Positions 8,179 through 17,403 are shown, numbered from the stretch's first letter. The stretch: DNA of 64,000 bases from Nonomuraea rhodomycinica (GCF_013363995.1 NZ_JABWGO010000001.1:558001-622000); one strand, 5' to 3'. The notes: generated by a model from the sequence alone, not told the origin. A program made the numbers and translations.

Positions 8179-9665
8179 TGCTTGGCGAGCCCGGTGAAGT
8201 CGAAGGACTCGGCGATGGCGTTCTGGGGCAGCCCGGTGACGCCCTTCCTGGCCACGATCAGGTTGGGGAACAGGAACAGCCAGTCGGCGGCGGCGTCGTC
8301 GGACAGCAGCTTGGCGGCCTGCTTGAGGTCGTCGCTCTGCTGCTGCTCGCTGCCCTCGTCGGCGGAGGCGAGGAGCTTGCCGAACTCGGGGTTGTCGTAC
8401 CTGAAGTAGTACGACTTGTCGGCGAATATGCCCATGTCGCGGGGTTCGACGTGGTTGATGATGGACATGTCGTAGTCGCCCTGCTTGAACACCACGTCCA
8501 GCCAGCGGGCCGGGAACTCCAGCGGCTCGATGTCGGCCGTGATGCCCACCTGCGCGAGTTGCGACTTGACCACCTGGGCCGAGGCCACGGCGTACGGCAG
8601 GTTGGGGATGCGCATCTTGACCGTGTACGTCTTGCCGCCGAGCAGCTCCTTGGCCTTGGCGGGGTCGTACGGGTAGTCGCCGGTGCGGTCCTCGTACCAG
8701 GGGTCGGTGGGCGGGACCATGGAGCCGATCAGCTTGCCGCGCCCGGCCCAGGCCGTGTCGAGCAGCGCCTTGTGGTCGATCGCGTACCGGACGGCCTGGC
8801 GCGCCTTCTTGTCGTCGAACGGCGGCCGCCCGTTGTTCATCGACAGCACCACCTCGCCGTTGGTGGTGCCCTCGACCGTGGTGAACCGGTTGGGGTCGGC
8901 GAACTGCTGCAGCGACTCGGGCGCCTGGACGCTGGAGATGACGTCGATGCCGCCGGTCAGCAGCGCGTTGTTCATGGCCGTGGCGTCCTTGAAGTACTTC
9001 AGCGTCACGGCGCTCACCGCCGGCTTGGTCCCCCAGTACTTCGGGTTGGCGTCGAGCCGGATCGAGTCGCCCCGCTTCCAGACGCCGAGCTGGTAGGGGC
9101 CGGTGCCGACGGGCTTGTTGGCCAGGTCGGCGACGCCGGTGCGGCTGAACATCGCGCCGAGCCGGGTGGCCAGCGCGTACAGGAAGCCGTTGCTCGGGCG
9201 CTTGAGCGTGACGACCGCCGTGGTGTCGTCCTTCTTGTCCACCTTGTCGATGACGTCGAGCTGCGTCTTGATCTTCAGCTTCCAGTCCGTCCGCACGCGG
9301 CCGAGGGAGAAGACGACGTCGTCGGCCGTGAACGGGGCCCCGCTGGTGAAGGTGACGTTCTTGCGGAGGGTGAAGGTGTAGGTCCTGCGGTCGGGCGAGA
9401 CGTCCCACTTCTCGGCCAGCAGCGGCTGGATCTTGCCGTCCTGGTCGAGCTTGACCAGGCCCTCGTAGACGTTGACGAGCAGCGCCTGGGGGATCGCGGC
9501 GCCCTCGGTGGAGGTGAAGTCGAGATTGGCCGGCTCGGCCACGAACCCGACCGACAGCGACTCCTTCGCCGCCGTCCCGCCGGAACGGCCGCCGGAGCCG
9601 CCGCCGCACGCCGCTGTGCCCAGCAGGAGACCGCCCAGGGCGATCCAGATGCCGATGCGCCTCAT
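8175..9665 (-). CDS. Peptide-type ABC transporter substrate-binding lipoprotein (SBP_bac_5)
   Basis: 496 residues. A short signal peptide ends in the lipobox LGTAAC, so the mature protein is lipid-anchored on the outer face of the membrane. The body matches family 5 binding proteins: FVAEPANLDFTS, TFTLRKNVTFTSGAPFTADD, and the KARQAVRYAIDHKAL segment. These bind di-/oligopeptides, nickel or opines; ligand not determinable. ATG at 9665 has GGAGG 7-8 nt upstream; earlier in-frame starts would add non-signal sequence before the lipoprotein signal. First gene of the operon, just downstream of the FadR-type operator. Confidence 0.9.
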   Translation of the reverse strand: MRRIGIWIALGGLLLGTAACGGGSGGRSGGTAAKESLSVGFVAEPANLDFTSTEGAAIPQALLVNVYEGLVKLDQDGKIQPLLAEKWDVSPDRRTYTFTLRKNVTFTSGAPFTADDVVFSLGRVRTDWKLKIKTQLDVIDKVDKKDDTTAVVTLKRPSNGFLYALATRLGAMFSRTGVADLANKPVGTGPYQLGVWKRGDSIRLDANPKYWGTKPAVSAVTLKYFKDATAMNNALLTGGIDVISSVQAPESLQQFADPNRFTTVEGTTNGEVVLSMNNGRPPFDDKKARQAVRYAIDHKALLDTAWAGRGKLIGSMVPPTDPWYEDRTGDYPYDPAKAKELLGGKTYTVKMRIPNLPYAVASAQVVKSQLAQVGITADIEPLEFPARWLDVVFKQGDYDMSIINHVEPRDMGIFADKSYYFRYDNPEFGKLLASADEGSEQQQSDDLKQAAKLLSDDAAADWLFLFPNLIVARKGVTGLPQNAIAESFDFTGLAKQ

Positions 9666-9700
9666 GTTCAAGCCTCCTGGCTGATAGCCCTGGCTAGTGC

Positions 9701-9715
9701 ACTGGTCGGACCAGT
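9701..9715. promoter_or_regulatory. FadR/GntR-type operator
   Basis: ACTGGTCGGACCAGT is a 15-bp palindrome around one central base and contains TGGTCGGACCA, an exact match to the FadR-subfamily pattern T-N-GT-N3-AC-N-A. It lies between the transporter operon (start 9665) and the divergent FadR-type regulator (start 9764), where it could repress both. Confidence 0.75.
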
Positions 9716-9763
9716 AGGCTACGCACACTGCCAGCCGACGACGGCTCAGGTCAAGGGGGCTTC

Positions 9764-10537
9764 ATGAGTGGTCCACGCTTCGAGCCGGTGCGCACCGTAC
9801 GCGCCTATGAGCGGATCGTGGAGCAGGTCGAGGAGGCCATCGAGAGCGGCGCCCTGTCCCCCGGGCAGCGGCTGCCGAGCGAGCGCGACCTGATGGGCCA
9901 GTTCTCGGTCAGCCGGTCCACGGTGCGCGAGGCGCTGCGCGTGCTCCAGGCGCGCGGCCTGGTGCGCTCGCGTCCCGGCGACCCCAACGGCGCCGAGGTC
10001 CTGCCGTTCAGCCCGGACGCGCTGCAGAGGTCCATGGCCTCGCTGGCCCGGGTCGAGGGCCTGTCGCTGGGTGAGCTGGTGCAGTTCAGGATGGTGCTCG
10101 ACGGGTCGGCGAACCTGCTGGCGGCCCGGCTGCGCACCCCCGGCCAGCTCGCCGAGATGGAGGCGGCCATCGAGCGGATGCGGGAGGCGGTCACGCGGGG
10201 CTACGACGAGTTCAGCGCCGCCGATTTGGCCTTCCACGACGCGGTGGCGCGCGCCAGCGGCAACAAGCTCATCCAGATCTGCGTCGAGGTGGTGCGCTCG
10301 ATCGTGCTCGGCCTGGTGGCCGACCGGCTCGCCGACGCGCCCGACCGGGAGGCGCTCATGCGGCGCAGCATCCGCCACCACGAGGAGGTGCTGGCCGCCG
10401 TCCGCGACGGCGACGGCCCGCTCGCGGCGCGGCTGGCGCGGCGGACGATGTACGACTACTACGCCGGGTACGTGCCGGCGGCCGAGCGCCCCGCGCTGCG
10501 CGCCCTGCTGGACCAGCCGCACTCCGCGCCGGAGTAG
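9764..10537 (+). CDS. FadR-subfamily GntR transcriptional regulator
   Basis: 257 residues. The winged helix-turn-helix (residues 12-80) has LPSERDLMGQFSVSRSTVREALRVL, and the C-terminal all-helical FCD ligand domain (95-235) carries the usual Asp/His positions (FHDAVARASGN, HHEEVLAAVRDGD). ATG at 9764 follows AAGGGGG. It is divergent from the peptide-transport/peptidase operon and a matching operator is in the gap, so it probably senses an intermediate of that pathway. Confidence 0.88.
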   Translation: MSGPRFEPVRTVRAYERIVEQVEEAIESGALSPGQRLPSERDLMGQFSVSRSTVREALRVLQARGLVRSRPGDPNGAEVLPFSPDALQRSMASLARVEGLSLGELVQFRMVLDGSANLLAARLRTPGQLAEMEAAIERMREAVTRGYDEFSAADLAFHDAVARASGNKLIQICVEVVRSIVLGLVADRLADAPDREALMRRSIRHHEEVLAAVRDGDGPLAARLARRTMYDYYAGYVPAAERPALRALLDQPHSAPE

Positions 10538-10600
10538 GCCCACCCCCCGCCGGAGGGGCCGGCGCCGCGCCGGAGGAGGCCCGCGCCGCGCCGGACCGAC
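10528..10600. repeat. Tandem repeat at the 3' end of the FadR-type gene
   Basis: Four imperfect copies with a 20-21 bp period; the core GCCGGAG/C recurs at 10528, 10549, 10569 and 10590. The first copy encodes the regulator's last codons and its TAG stop. Very GC-rich. Confidence 0.7.
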
Positions 10601-10689
10601 CTCCTCGGGCGATCGGGATGGAGCGGGACACGTCCGATCACCTTGGGATTTGGACGCGCTATCTGCCGTTAACGGTGTATCTTGCAGCC

Positions 10690-11658
10690 GTGGCTCGCGA
10701 GGATTCGGACGGGCTCGTCGAGGCGTTCCTGCGCGAGCCCCGTCGCTACACCAGCCACCAGGTCGCGGAGATGGCCGGGGTGCCGGTCTACCGCGCGCGC
10801 CGGTTCTGGCGCGCGCTCGGCTTCCCGAACGTGGCCGACGACGCCGTGGAGTTCACCGACTCCGACGTGGAGGCGCTGAAGACCCTGCTCGGCATGGTCT
10901 CCTCCGGCGCCTACGACGAGGAGCACGTGCTGCTCATCGCCCGCTCGCTGGGCCGGGCCACCACACGCCTGGCCGAGTCGCAGGCGCAGCTCGGCGTCGA
11001 GGAGCTGGACCAGGCGGGCGTGCCGCTGGCCGAGCGGGCCCGCGCCTGGCGCCGCCGGGCCGACCGGGTGGTGCCCCCGCTCGCGCGGCTGCTCGTCTAC
11101 TCGTGGCAGCGCCAGCTCGCCGCCGCGGCCGGGCGCATGGTCGACCAGGACCACGGCGCGGTCCGGCTGGCCGTCGGCTTCGCCGACCTCGTCGGGTTCA
11201 CCCGGCTGAGCCGGCAGATCACCGAGCGGGAGCTGGCCACGCTGGTCGACCGCTTCGAGGGCCGTTCGGCCGACGTCGTGACCTCCTCCGGCGGCCGGGT
11301 GGTCAAGACGCTCGGCGACTCGGTGCTGTTCGTCTCGGGCAAGGCGCACGAGAGCGCCGAGATCGGGCTGCGGCTGCTGGAGACGCACGCCAAGGTCCGC
11401 GGCATGCCGGAGCTGCGCGTCGGGCTGGCCGCGGGGCCGGTGATCTGGCGGATGGGCGACGTGTTCGGCACGACGGTCAACCTGGCCAGCAGGCTCACGG
11501 CGCTGGCCCGGCCCGGCACCATCCTGGCCGACCCGGAGATGGCCGAGGAGCTGGAGGGCGACCGCGCCTTCGAGCTGCGCCCGGTCAACCGGCTGTCGGT
11601 GCGCGGGCTGGGCGAGCTGGCGCCGTTCGCGATCGCGCGCGCGGGCCGCGCCCGCTGA
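10690..11658 (+). CDS. Class III adenylate cyclase with N-terminal regulatory helix domain
   Basis: 322 residues from GTG 10690; ATG 10618 and GTG 10675 are in-frame alternatives. Residues 1-75 form a helical regulatory domain (RRYTSHQVAEMAGVPVYRAR) like that of actinobacterial cyclases such as Rv1264. The cyclase domain follows: metal Asp in FADLVGFTRL, second metal Asp in KTLGDSVLFV, adenine-selecting Lys in that motif and Asp in GDVFGTTVN, and transition-state Asn/Arg in VNLASRLTAL. It should therefore make cAMP from ATP as a soluble dimer. TATCTT about 7 nt before GTG 10690 could be a -10 box for a nearly leaderless transcript (weak). Confidence 0.87.
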   Translation: MAREDSDGLVEAFLREPRRYTSHQVAEMAGVPVYRARRFWRALGFPNVADDAVEFTDSDVEALKTLLGMVSSGAYDEEHVLLIARSLGRATTRLAESQAQLGVEELDQAGVPLAERARAWRRRADRVVPPLARLLVYSWQRQLAAAAGRMVDQDHGAVRLAVGFADLVGFTRLSRQITERELATLVDRFEGRSADVVTSSGGRVVKTLGDSVLFVSGKAHESAEIGLRLLETHAKVRGMPELRVGLAAGPVIWRMGDVFGTTVNLASRLTALARPGTILADPEMAEELEGDRAFELRPVNRLSVRGLGELAPFAIARAGRAR

Positions 11659-11781
11659 TGCTCCGCGGTGCCCGGCCGGGCAACCGGGCGGGCGCGTCGA
11701 TGCGTCACTAGCCGCAGTGGCCCTCACCCGGAGGGCCGCAGGACACACGTACGGCGCGCCGCGCCGGCGGGAGGCGGACTG

Positions 11782-12270
11782 GTGGCGGACAGGGCGATCT
11801 ATGAGGCATTCGTGCAGGCGCGGTCGGACCGCCTGTTACGCACGGCCTACCTGCTGACCCGCGACTGGGCGCTGGCGGAGGACCTGCTGCAGGAGTCCCT
11901 GGCCAAGGCGTGGTTCGCCTGGCCCGGCGTGCAGGACCCGGAGGCGTACGTGCGCCGGGTGCTGGTCACCACGTACACCTCGTGGTGGCGGCGCAGGTGG
12001 CGGCGCGAGCTGCCCAGCGACGACCTGCCGGACACGCCCGTGGACGGCGGCGCCGAGCGCGCCGGCGACCGCGAGTCGCTGTGGCGGGCGGTCGGCCGCC
12101 TGCCGGCCCGGCAGCGCGCGGTCATCGTGCTGCGCTTCTACGAGGACCTGCCGGTGGCCGAGGTGGCGCACACGCTCGGCTGCGGGACCGGGACGGTCAA
12201 GAGCCAGACCGCGAAGGCCCTGGCCAAGCTGCGTGTGGACGAATCGATCCTGGAGGAGGTCTCCCGATGA
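11782..12270 (+). CDS. SigE-family RNA polymerase sigma factor (ECF type)
   Basis: 162 residues. Region 2 is residues 5-70 (RTAYLLTRDWALAEDLLQE, the DxAEDLxQ hallmark; then KAWFAW, YVRRVLVTTYTSWWRR) and region 4 about 100-155 (LPARQRAVIVLRFYEDLPVAEVA, GTVKSQTAKALAKLR). GTG 11782 has GGGAGG 7 nt upstream. Its stop overlaps the start of the membrane protein gene (ATGA), the common arrangement in which the second gene may act as a partner or anti-sigma factor. Confidence 0.9.
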   Translation: MADRAIYEAFVQARSDRLLRTAYLLTRDWALAEDLLQESLAKAWFAWPGVQDPEAYVRRVLVTTYTSWWRRRWRRELPSDDLPDTPVDGGAERAGDRESLWRAVGRLPARQRAVIVLRFYEDLPVAEVAHTLGCGTGTVKSQTAKALAKLRVDESILEEVSR

Positions 12271-13325
12271 CCGTACGCGATCTGCGGGACGTCCTGCGCG
12301 AGCACGGCGACGCCGCTCCCCCGCCCAACCCCGCCCGCCACGACCAGGTGCGGGCCCGCATCGGCCGGATCCGGCTGCGCCGGCGGCTCATGGCGGCCGG
12401 GACCGCCGCGGCCGCCGTGGTCGCCGTGCTGGGCGTCGTGGTCGTGCCCGGCGGGCCCGATCAGCGCGGCGACACGACGGTGGCTGTGGCCCCCGCCGCC
12501 ACCTCGGCCGCGCCCGAGGGCACCCCCACGCCGAAGCTGCCGGAGACCTTCACCGCGCCCGACGGCACCGTCTACCGTCGCCTGGCCCTGACCTCGATCG
12601 GGATGACGGGGAGCAGGAAGGCCACGGTCACCGTCCCCGTCACGGGCAAGCCGCTGGACGTGGCCGGGGTGTGCACCCCCCAGGGAGAAGCGAACCCCGG
12701 CGTCCAGATCCGCGTCGACGGACGGCCGACGGGCAGGAGCGGCCTCTCCTGCCGGCGCGGGTTCCCGCACCAGCTCCAGCTTCAGGCGATGGTCCTGCCC
12801 GCGGGCGCGGACCGGGTCACGATCACCTTCGACACGACCACGCACGGCTGGGGGTGCACGCGGCCCGACCCCAAGGGCGCCTGCCGCCAGGTGAAGGAGT
12901 TCCGTGTCCCCTGGAGCCTGGCCGTCTACGAGTGGACGCCCCCGGACCCGCCGGCCGAGCCCGCCGCGCTCAGGCCGCTCCCCCGCAAGAGCGCCGGCTG
13001 GAAGCTGGCGGACACCCGGAGCGGCACCTGGCCGGCTGAGAAGTCCCTGACGTTCCGCGTGCGCGGCGACGGCCGCCCGGTCGGCCTCGACCCGGTCTGC
13101 ACCGGCGACCTCGCCGGCCGCCTGTGGTTCAGCTACGCGATCGACGGCAAGAGCACCGGCTCGAGCAGCGCGTGCGGCGTGTGGGAGAAGGGCCCGTTCC
13201 CCATGGCCTTGAGCCTGTTCGAGGTCCCCAAGGGGAAGACGGTGACGATCACCGTGACGTTGTCCATGCAGTCGCCGGCCGAGGGCCGGCCGGTCCGCTG
13301 GTCGGTGGGGCTCTTCCGGCGTTAG
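12267..13325 (+). CDS. Membrane-anchored protein coupled to the sigma factor, possible anti-sigma partner
   Basis: 352 residues. A basic cytosolic N-terminus (1-46) is followed by one membrane helix (LMAAGTAAAAVVAVLGVVVV, about 46-66) and a Thr/Pro/Ala-rich linker. An extracytoplasmic part has two similar beta-rich halves (residues about 105-215 and 245-350), each with paired cysteines (DVAGVCTPQG/GLSCRR; LDPVCTGD/SSACGVWEKG). The N-terminus lacks a recognisable zinc anti-sigma motif. Overlap with the sigma gene supports a functional pair; the role is inferred from position only. Confidence 0.7.
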   Translation: MTVRDLRDVLREHGDAAPPPNPARHDQVRARIGRIRLRRRLMAAGTAAAAVVAVLGVVVVPGGPDQRGDTTVAVAPAATSAAPEGTPTPKLPETFTAPDGTVYRRLALTSIGMTGSRKATVTVPVTGKPLDVAGVCTPQGEANPGVQIRVDGRPTGRSGLSCRRGFPHQLQLQAMVLPAGADRVTITFDTTTHGWGCTRPDPKGACRQVKEFRVPWSLAVYEWTPPDPPAEPAALRPLPRKSAGWKLADTRSGTWPAEKSLTFRVRGDGRPVGLDPVCTGDLAGRLWFSYAIDGKSTGSSSACGVWEKGPFPMALSLFEVPKGKTVTITVTLSMQSPAEGRPVRWSVGLFRR

Positions 13326-13500
13326 GCGCGGCGCGGGGAGGGGCCCCTGGAGCGGTCCCGGCGAGCGGCGTGGAGGGCGCGCGAGCACGAAATCACCCGG
13401 CGGTTGTTGGCAACTGATCGGCTTGCGCGCCCCCACGGCCCCGGGTGATAACGGCATGTCACCCCAACAAACCCGGGCAACACCCACAAAAGGGGGTTCC

Positions 13501-15696
13501 ATGGCGCGCCACCGGATCATCGGGCTCGCAGCCACGCTCCTCGCCTTACCCCTCCTCACGGCCCTTCCCGCCACCGCGGAGGCCGCGCCGAAGGCCCCGG
13601 CGCCGTCGGACGTGCGGGAGCTCACCCGCAAGGACTTCACCCTCGACGGCAAGCCCGTCAAGGTGCCCTCCGCGTACAAGGCCAAGCCCAGTGTCAGGGC
13701 CGAGGCCGCGGACACGCCGCCGGTCGGCACCGTGCGGCAGTGGCTCGGCATGGACGACTTCAACGGCCGGCTCTACCGCAAGGACTACACGCTGCGCGCC
13801 GTCGGCGCGAACATCGAGGTCTGGGTCGCCAACGACCTGGCCTTCCCGGCCGGCGACTGCCGCGCGCAGATCCCGAGCAGCACGCAGATCACCGACGCCC
13901 AGGTGGCCGACCTCGCGCGCGAGTTCGACACCAACATGTACCCGAAGGAGACCGCGGCCTTCAGCCGGCCGCCGGACCGCGACGGCACCAACGCCGTCCT
14001 CGGCCCGGACGCCAACGGCAACGGCGGCGTCTACACCGGCGCGGGCAACCGCACCGTGACCCTCGTCGACAACGTCAGGGACGACAACTACTACCAGTTC
14101 CCGGCCGCCCCGACCTACATCGCCGGATTCTTCTCCGCGCAGTTCAACGAGCTGCTCGACCGCAACGTCATGACGATCGACGCGTTCGACTGGCTGCACC
14201 GCACCGGCGCCAACCCGCCGGACGAGCCCACGGCCGACCTGTGCACCTCGCGGCCGGCGCGGCCCCGCCAGTACGAGAAGACGTTCGCGCACGAGTGGCA
14301 GCACCTTGCCCACTACTACACCGACCCCCTCGAGACCACCTGGATGAACGAGGGCCTGTCGGACTTCGCGCAGACCATCACCGGGTACGCCGACGCCCAG
14401 GCCACCGTCTTCGACCGGGGCGCCGACAGCCACATCTTCTGCTTCCAGGGCTTCGGCACCGTGCAGAGCCCGTACAACACCAACCCGCGTGACTGCGGCG
14501 GGCCGGAGAACTCGCTGAACCTGTGGGGCGAGGGCGCCGACGCCAGCGGGGTGCTCGCCGACTACGGCAACGCGTACTCGTTCATGCTGTTCCTGTACGA
14601 CAGGTACGGCACGGACTTCATGAGCCGGCTGCACCGCGACGGCGACCTGCAGGGACTGGCCAGCCTGCGGGCGGCGCTGGAGGCGCGCGGCGTGAAGAAC
14701 ATGTACCAGGTGATCCACGACTACCAGACGATGACGCTGGTGGACAAGGTCGTCGGCGAGTCGGCCCGGGGCGTGATGCTCGGCGTGCCGAAGAAGCGGG
14801 TGACGACCGCGAGCCTGCGCTCCACGGTCAACCTGGACAACCCCGCCGCGTACAAGACCGCCGGGGCCGCGCCGAACGGCGCCGACCACGTGCCGCTGCA
14901 GAAGGCGGACGGCAAGGTGCTGCGCGGCGCCGACCTGCGGTCGCTGTCGTTCGAGGGCGCCAAGACGCTGCCGCCGCAGCCGCTGGCCTGGACCGTCGTC
15001 TCCGACGACCCGGACCGCTCGGGCAACCCGGTGCTCTGGTCGGGCAACGCCAGCAACCTCGACGCCGCCGCCGTGACCAAGCTGACGGTCCCGGCCGCGG
15101 ACCCGACGCTGCGCTTCCTGGCCAAGTACGGGGCGGAGGCCGGGTTCGACTACGGCTACGTGGTCGTCTCGACGGACGGCGGGGCGACCTACACCGCGAT
15201 CGCCGGCGACCGCACGGTGACGGGCCCGCTCGGTCCGGCGGTCAACGGCACCACCACCGGCTTCCAGCCGCACACCTACTCGCTGGCCGCCTACGCGGGC
15301 AAGGAGGTCCTGCTCGGCTTCCGGTACGTCAGCGACGGCGGCGTCAACGAGGGCGGCTGGAAGATCGACGACGTCACGGTCGGCGGGACGGCGGTGAGCG
15401 ACGGGTCGAGCCTGGAGCCGTTCGACTCGCCGACGGAGATCTACCCGACGCCGGTCGCCAACTGGAACGTCCGCCTCGTCGGCCTGGACGACAAGCACCA
15501 GGTGGCGCTGCAGCTGGAGTCCGACGGGCGGCGCACGATCACGCTCAACCGGCTGCAGCTCGCGGTGATGACGCCGTTCCCGAAGGTGGTCGCGATCGTG
15601 GCCTACGACGATCCGACCGAGCAGGTCGGGCAGTACGCGCCGTACACGCTGAAGGTGAACGGCGTCACCCAGCCGGGCGGCGCGGCGCAGCCGTGA
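13501..15696 (+). CDS. Secreted zinc metalloprotease, immune-inhibitor-A-like, with C-terminal jelly-roll domain
   Basis: 731 residues. A signal peptide (about 1-29, ends ATAEAAP) is followed by a propeptide-like segment. HEWQH at 264-268 gives two zinc His and the catalytic Glu, and Glu284 in WMNEGLSDF fits the third ligand of a gluzincin. Residues about 470-640 form a beta-rich module (VVVSTDGGATYTAIAG, GGWKIDDVTVGG) as in M6/choice-of-anchor-J proteins. The ATG follows AAAGGGGG. Secreted protein or peptide degradation is likely; exact peptidase family uncertain (M6 versus relatives). Confidence 0.82.
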   Translation: MARHRIIGLAATLLALPLLTALPATAEAAPKAPAPSDVRELTRKDFTLDGKPVKVPSAYKAKPSVRAEAADTPPVGTVRQWLGMDDFNGRLYRKDYTLRAVGANIEVWVANDLAFPAGDCRAQIPSSTQITDAQVADLAREFDTNMYPKETAAFSRPPDRDGTNAVLGPDANGNGGVYTGAGNRTVTLVDNVRDDNYYQFPAAPTYIAGFFSAQFNELLDRNVMTIDAFDWLHRTGANPPDEPTADLCTSRPARPRQYEKTFAHEWQHLAHYYTDPLETTWMNEGLSDFAQTITGYADAQATVFDRGADSHIFCFQGFGTVQSPYNTNPRDCGGPENSLNLWGEGADASGVLADYGNAYSFMLFLYDRYGTDFMSRLHRDGDLQGLASLRAALEARGVKNMYQVIHDYQTMTLVDKVVGESARGVMLGVPKKRVTTASLRSTVNLDNPAAYKTAGAAPNGADHVPLQKADGKVLRGADLRSLSFEGAKTLPPQPLAWTVVSDDPDRSGNPVLWSGNASNLDAAAVTKLTVPAADPTLRFLAKYGAEAGFDYGYVVVSTDGGATYTAIAGDRTVTGPLGPAVNGTTTGFQPHTYSLAAYAGKEVLLGFRYVSDGGVNEGGWKIDDVTVGGTAVSDGSSLEPFDSPTEIYPTPVANWNVRLVGLDDKHQVALQLESDGRRTITLNRLQLAVMTPFPKVVAIVAYDDPTEQVGQYAPYTLKVNGVTQPGGAAQP

Positions 15697-15716
15697 CGCC
15701 GGGGTGACCCGTGAGG

Positions 15717-15749
15717 GAAGGCGCCTGCCGCGCTGCGGCGGGCGCCTTC
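15717..15749. terminator. Strong hairpin between convergent genes
   Basis: GAAGGCGCC (15717-15725) pairs with GGCGCCTTC (15741-15749), and the inner GCCGC pairs with GCGGC around a 3-nt loop, giving a 14-bp stem. It lies 20 bp after the protease stop and just before the stop of the convergent membrane protein, so it can end both transcripts. Confidence 0.8.
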
Positions 15750-15756
15750 TCGCGCC

Positions 15757-16569
15757 TCATCTGTTGGACGCTGCGGGCCCTGAAGAGCCATGGAGCAGGG
15801 GCAAGGACCGGACGTCCCACTGCTCGACCTCGGGTTTCACCACTTCACCCGACACCACATTGACCTCGTGCAGGCACTCGAAAGGCTTGCCCGACCTTAC
15901 GACGGGGTGAGCGAGAAAACGCTTGTCGTCGAGGATCCTGAGGCCGGCGAGCGTCGCGTACCCATATCCTCCGGCAACAATGAGCATGCGCCTGCGCGGG
16001 TTGAACGGGTTCTCGGCGAATACAATGATGCCGTAGTCGACGACGACCTCTCCACGGCGAAAGAAATGTCCCGGCGTTCGCTTCGCGATGTACGTACGAC
16101 GATTTCGGGTGTCGTGAAGACGCACGGCGGTCCGACCGCCTCCCTGGAAGGCCAGCCCTACGCGCCTCATCCGGCCAAGTCCGTCGAGCGCGTCGCGGGT
16201 GACCTGGTTCACATCGGGGCCGCCGATGAGGATGAGATTCCCGTGGATGTCGTTCCTGCCGATATCGGCCCCGTACACTGGACGCGCCAGAGGGAGGTGC
16301 AGGACCGCCCTGATCCGCTGCAATTCGGCGAGGGCCTCTACGTCACCGGCCCCATACAGTCCAGAGGGCTCCCAGGCGACATGGGATCGCCGACGATGCG
16401 GCGCTATGACAACGCGGACCCCGCCATCCCCGAGCCGCCTCCAGAAGCTGTTCGCGACTCTGTTCCGGTAGTGCCTGACCAGTCCACGGGATACGCCCGC
16501 CAAGAAACCTAGAAGTGAGAAGATGAGGGCCGCCGTCAGGTTGATCGCCACATCACGAAGGTCGTCCAT
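15757..16569 (-). CDS. Membrane-anchored protein of unknown function
   Basis: About 270 residues, ATG 16569 (GTG 16572 also possible). One N-terminal membrane helix (NLTAALIFSLLGFLAGV) is followed by a cytosolic alpha/beta domain with GNLILIGGPDVNQVTRDAL, VDYGIIVFAENPFNP and IVAGGYGYATLAG. The GGPxxN and hydrophobic-strand-glycine pattern suggests a Rossmann-like fold and I have seen similar uncharacterised actinobacterial proteins, but I cannot name a family. Base composition is visibly less GC-rich than its neighbours, which suggests recent arrival. It stands alone between a terminator and a 240-bp AT-richer spacer. Confidence 0.72.
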   Translation of the reverse strand: MDDLRDVAINLTAALIFSLLGFLAGVSRGLVRHYRNRVANSFWRRLGDGGVRVVIAPHRRRSHVAWEPSGLYGAGDVEALAELQRIRAVLHLPLARPVYGADIGRNDIHGNLILIGGPDVNQVTRDALDGLGRMRRVGLAFQGGGRTAVRLHDTRNRRTYIAKRTPGHFFRRGEVVVDYGIIVFAENPFNPRRRMLIVAGGYGYATLAGLRILDDKRFLAHPVVRSGKPFECLHEVNVVSGEVVKPEVEQWDVRSLPLLHGSSGPAASNR

Positions 16570-16808
16570 CACTCATCACCCGTCTTGGGCAATAGACCCT
16601 GGCCTGTACCCGCGCCCCGCGATTCATTTGATCTCAACGCAACACGTTATACCGAACTTTCCCGCTCAGCCATAAGATTCCAGGCAAATACTGACGGTCG
16701 CGCCACTCCCGCGAAATCTGCCAAGCGCGATCAGCGGCCTTCGGCGTGACCTGACAGATTGACGCTAGGCGCTTGTTGTGAACCGATTGACCTGCCGATC
16801 GTGAACGT

Positions 16809-17363
16809 ATGAGCTATGTCCGGATTCGGGCGGCCGCGGAGAAGGATCTTCCCTTGCTCGCGGGCGCCCTCGGGGAGGAGCCGTACTTCGTCACCCACCT
16901 CGCCCGGCAGCGAGCCGGGCACGGCGTGCTCCTGGTCGCCTGGCGCGCCTTCACCCCGGTCGGGCACGTGTACCTGTGGCTGGCGCCCGCCGAGGAGCCC
17001 GAGGTCCGTGACCGGCTGCCGGGAGTGCCGCTGATCGTCCATCTGCGGGTGGCGCCGCAGCACCGCGGGCGGCGGATCGGGAGCCGGCTGATGGACGTGG
17101 CCGAGCGGCGGCTGAGCGAGCTGGGCCACGCGCGGGTGGCGCTCGGGGTGGACCTGGACAACCATCGCGCCCGGGCGCTGTACCGGCGGCGCGGCTACCG
17201 CGACTGGCCGTACCCGCCGGTGCCGACCACACGGGAGGTGTTCCGGCCGGACGGGCGCGTGGAGGCGCTGGCCGACGTCTGCCACATCCTGGTCAAGGAT
17301 CTGCGGGAGGCGCCGCGGCCCTGCACCCGCCGTCCTGCCCCGGGTGAGGCGCGCCGCCTGTGA
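16809..17363 (+). CDS. GNAT family N-acetyltransferase
   Basis: 184 residues. The acetyl-CoA-binding motif A is VHLRVAPQHRGRRIGSRLMD (R/Q-x-x-G-x-G/A type), followed by ALGVDLDNHRARALYRRRGY, the usual motif B. Substrate unknown. The ATG at 16809 has no strong ribosome site. It converges on the LacI-family gene, ending 40 bp before it. Confidence 0.85.
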   Translation: MSYVRIRAAAEKDLPLLAGALGEEPYFVTHLARQRAGHGVLLVAWRAFTPVGHVYLWLAPAEEPEVRDRLPGVPLIVHLRVAPQHRGRRIGSRLMDVAERRLSELGHARVALGVDLDNHRARALYRRRGYRDWPYPPVPTTREVFRPDGRVEALADVCHILVKDLREAPRPCTRRPAPGEARRL

Positions 17364-17403
17364 GGCGGCTCCAGCACGGCAGGGGCGTTCCGGACACCGG
17401 ACG

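Noticed and set aside
10618..10689. Adenylate cyclase start at ATG 10618
   Set aside because: No ribosome site, and the added residues lie over promoter-like sequence; GTG 10690 preferred, though not proven.
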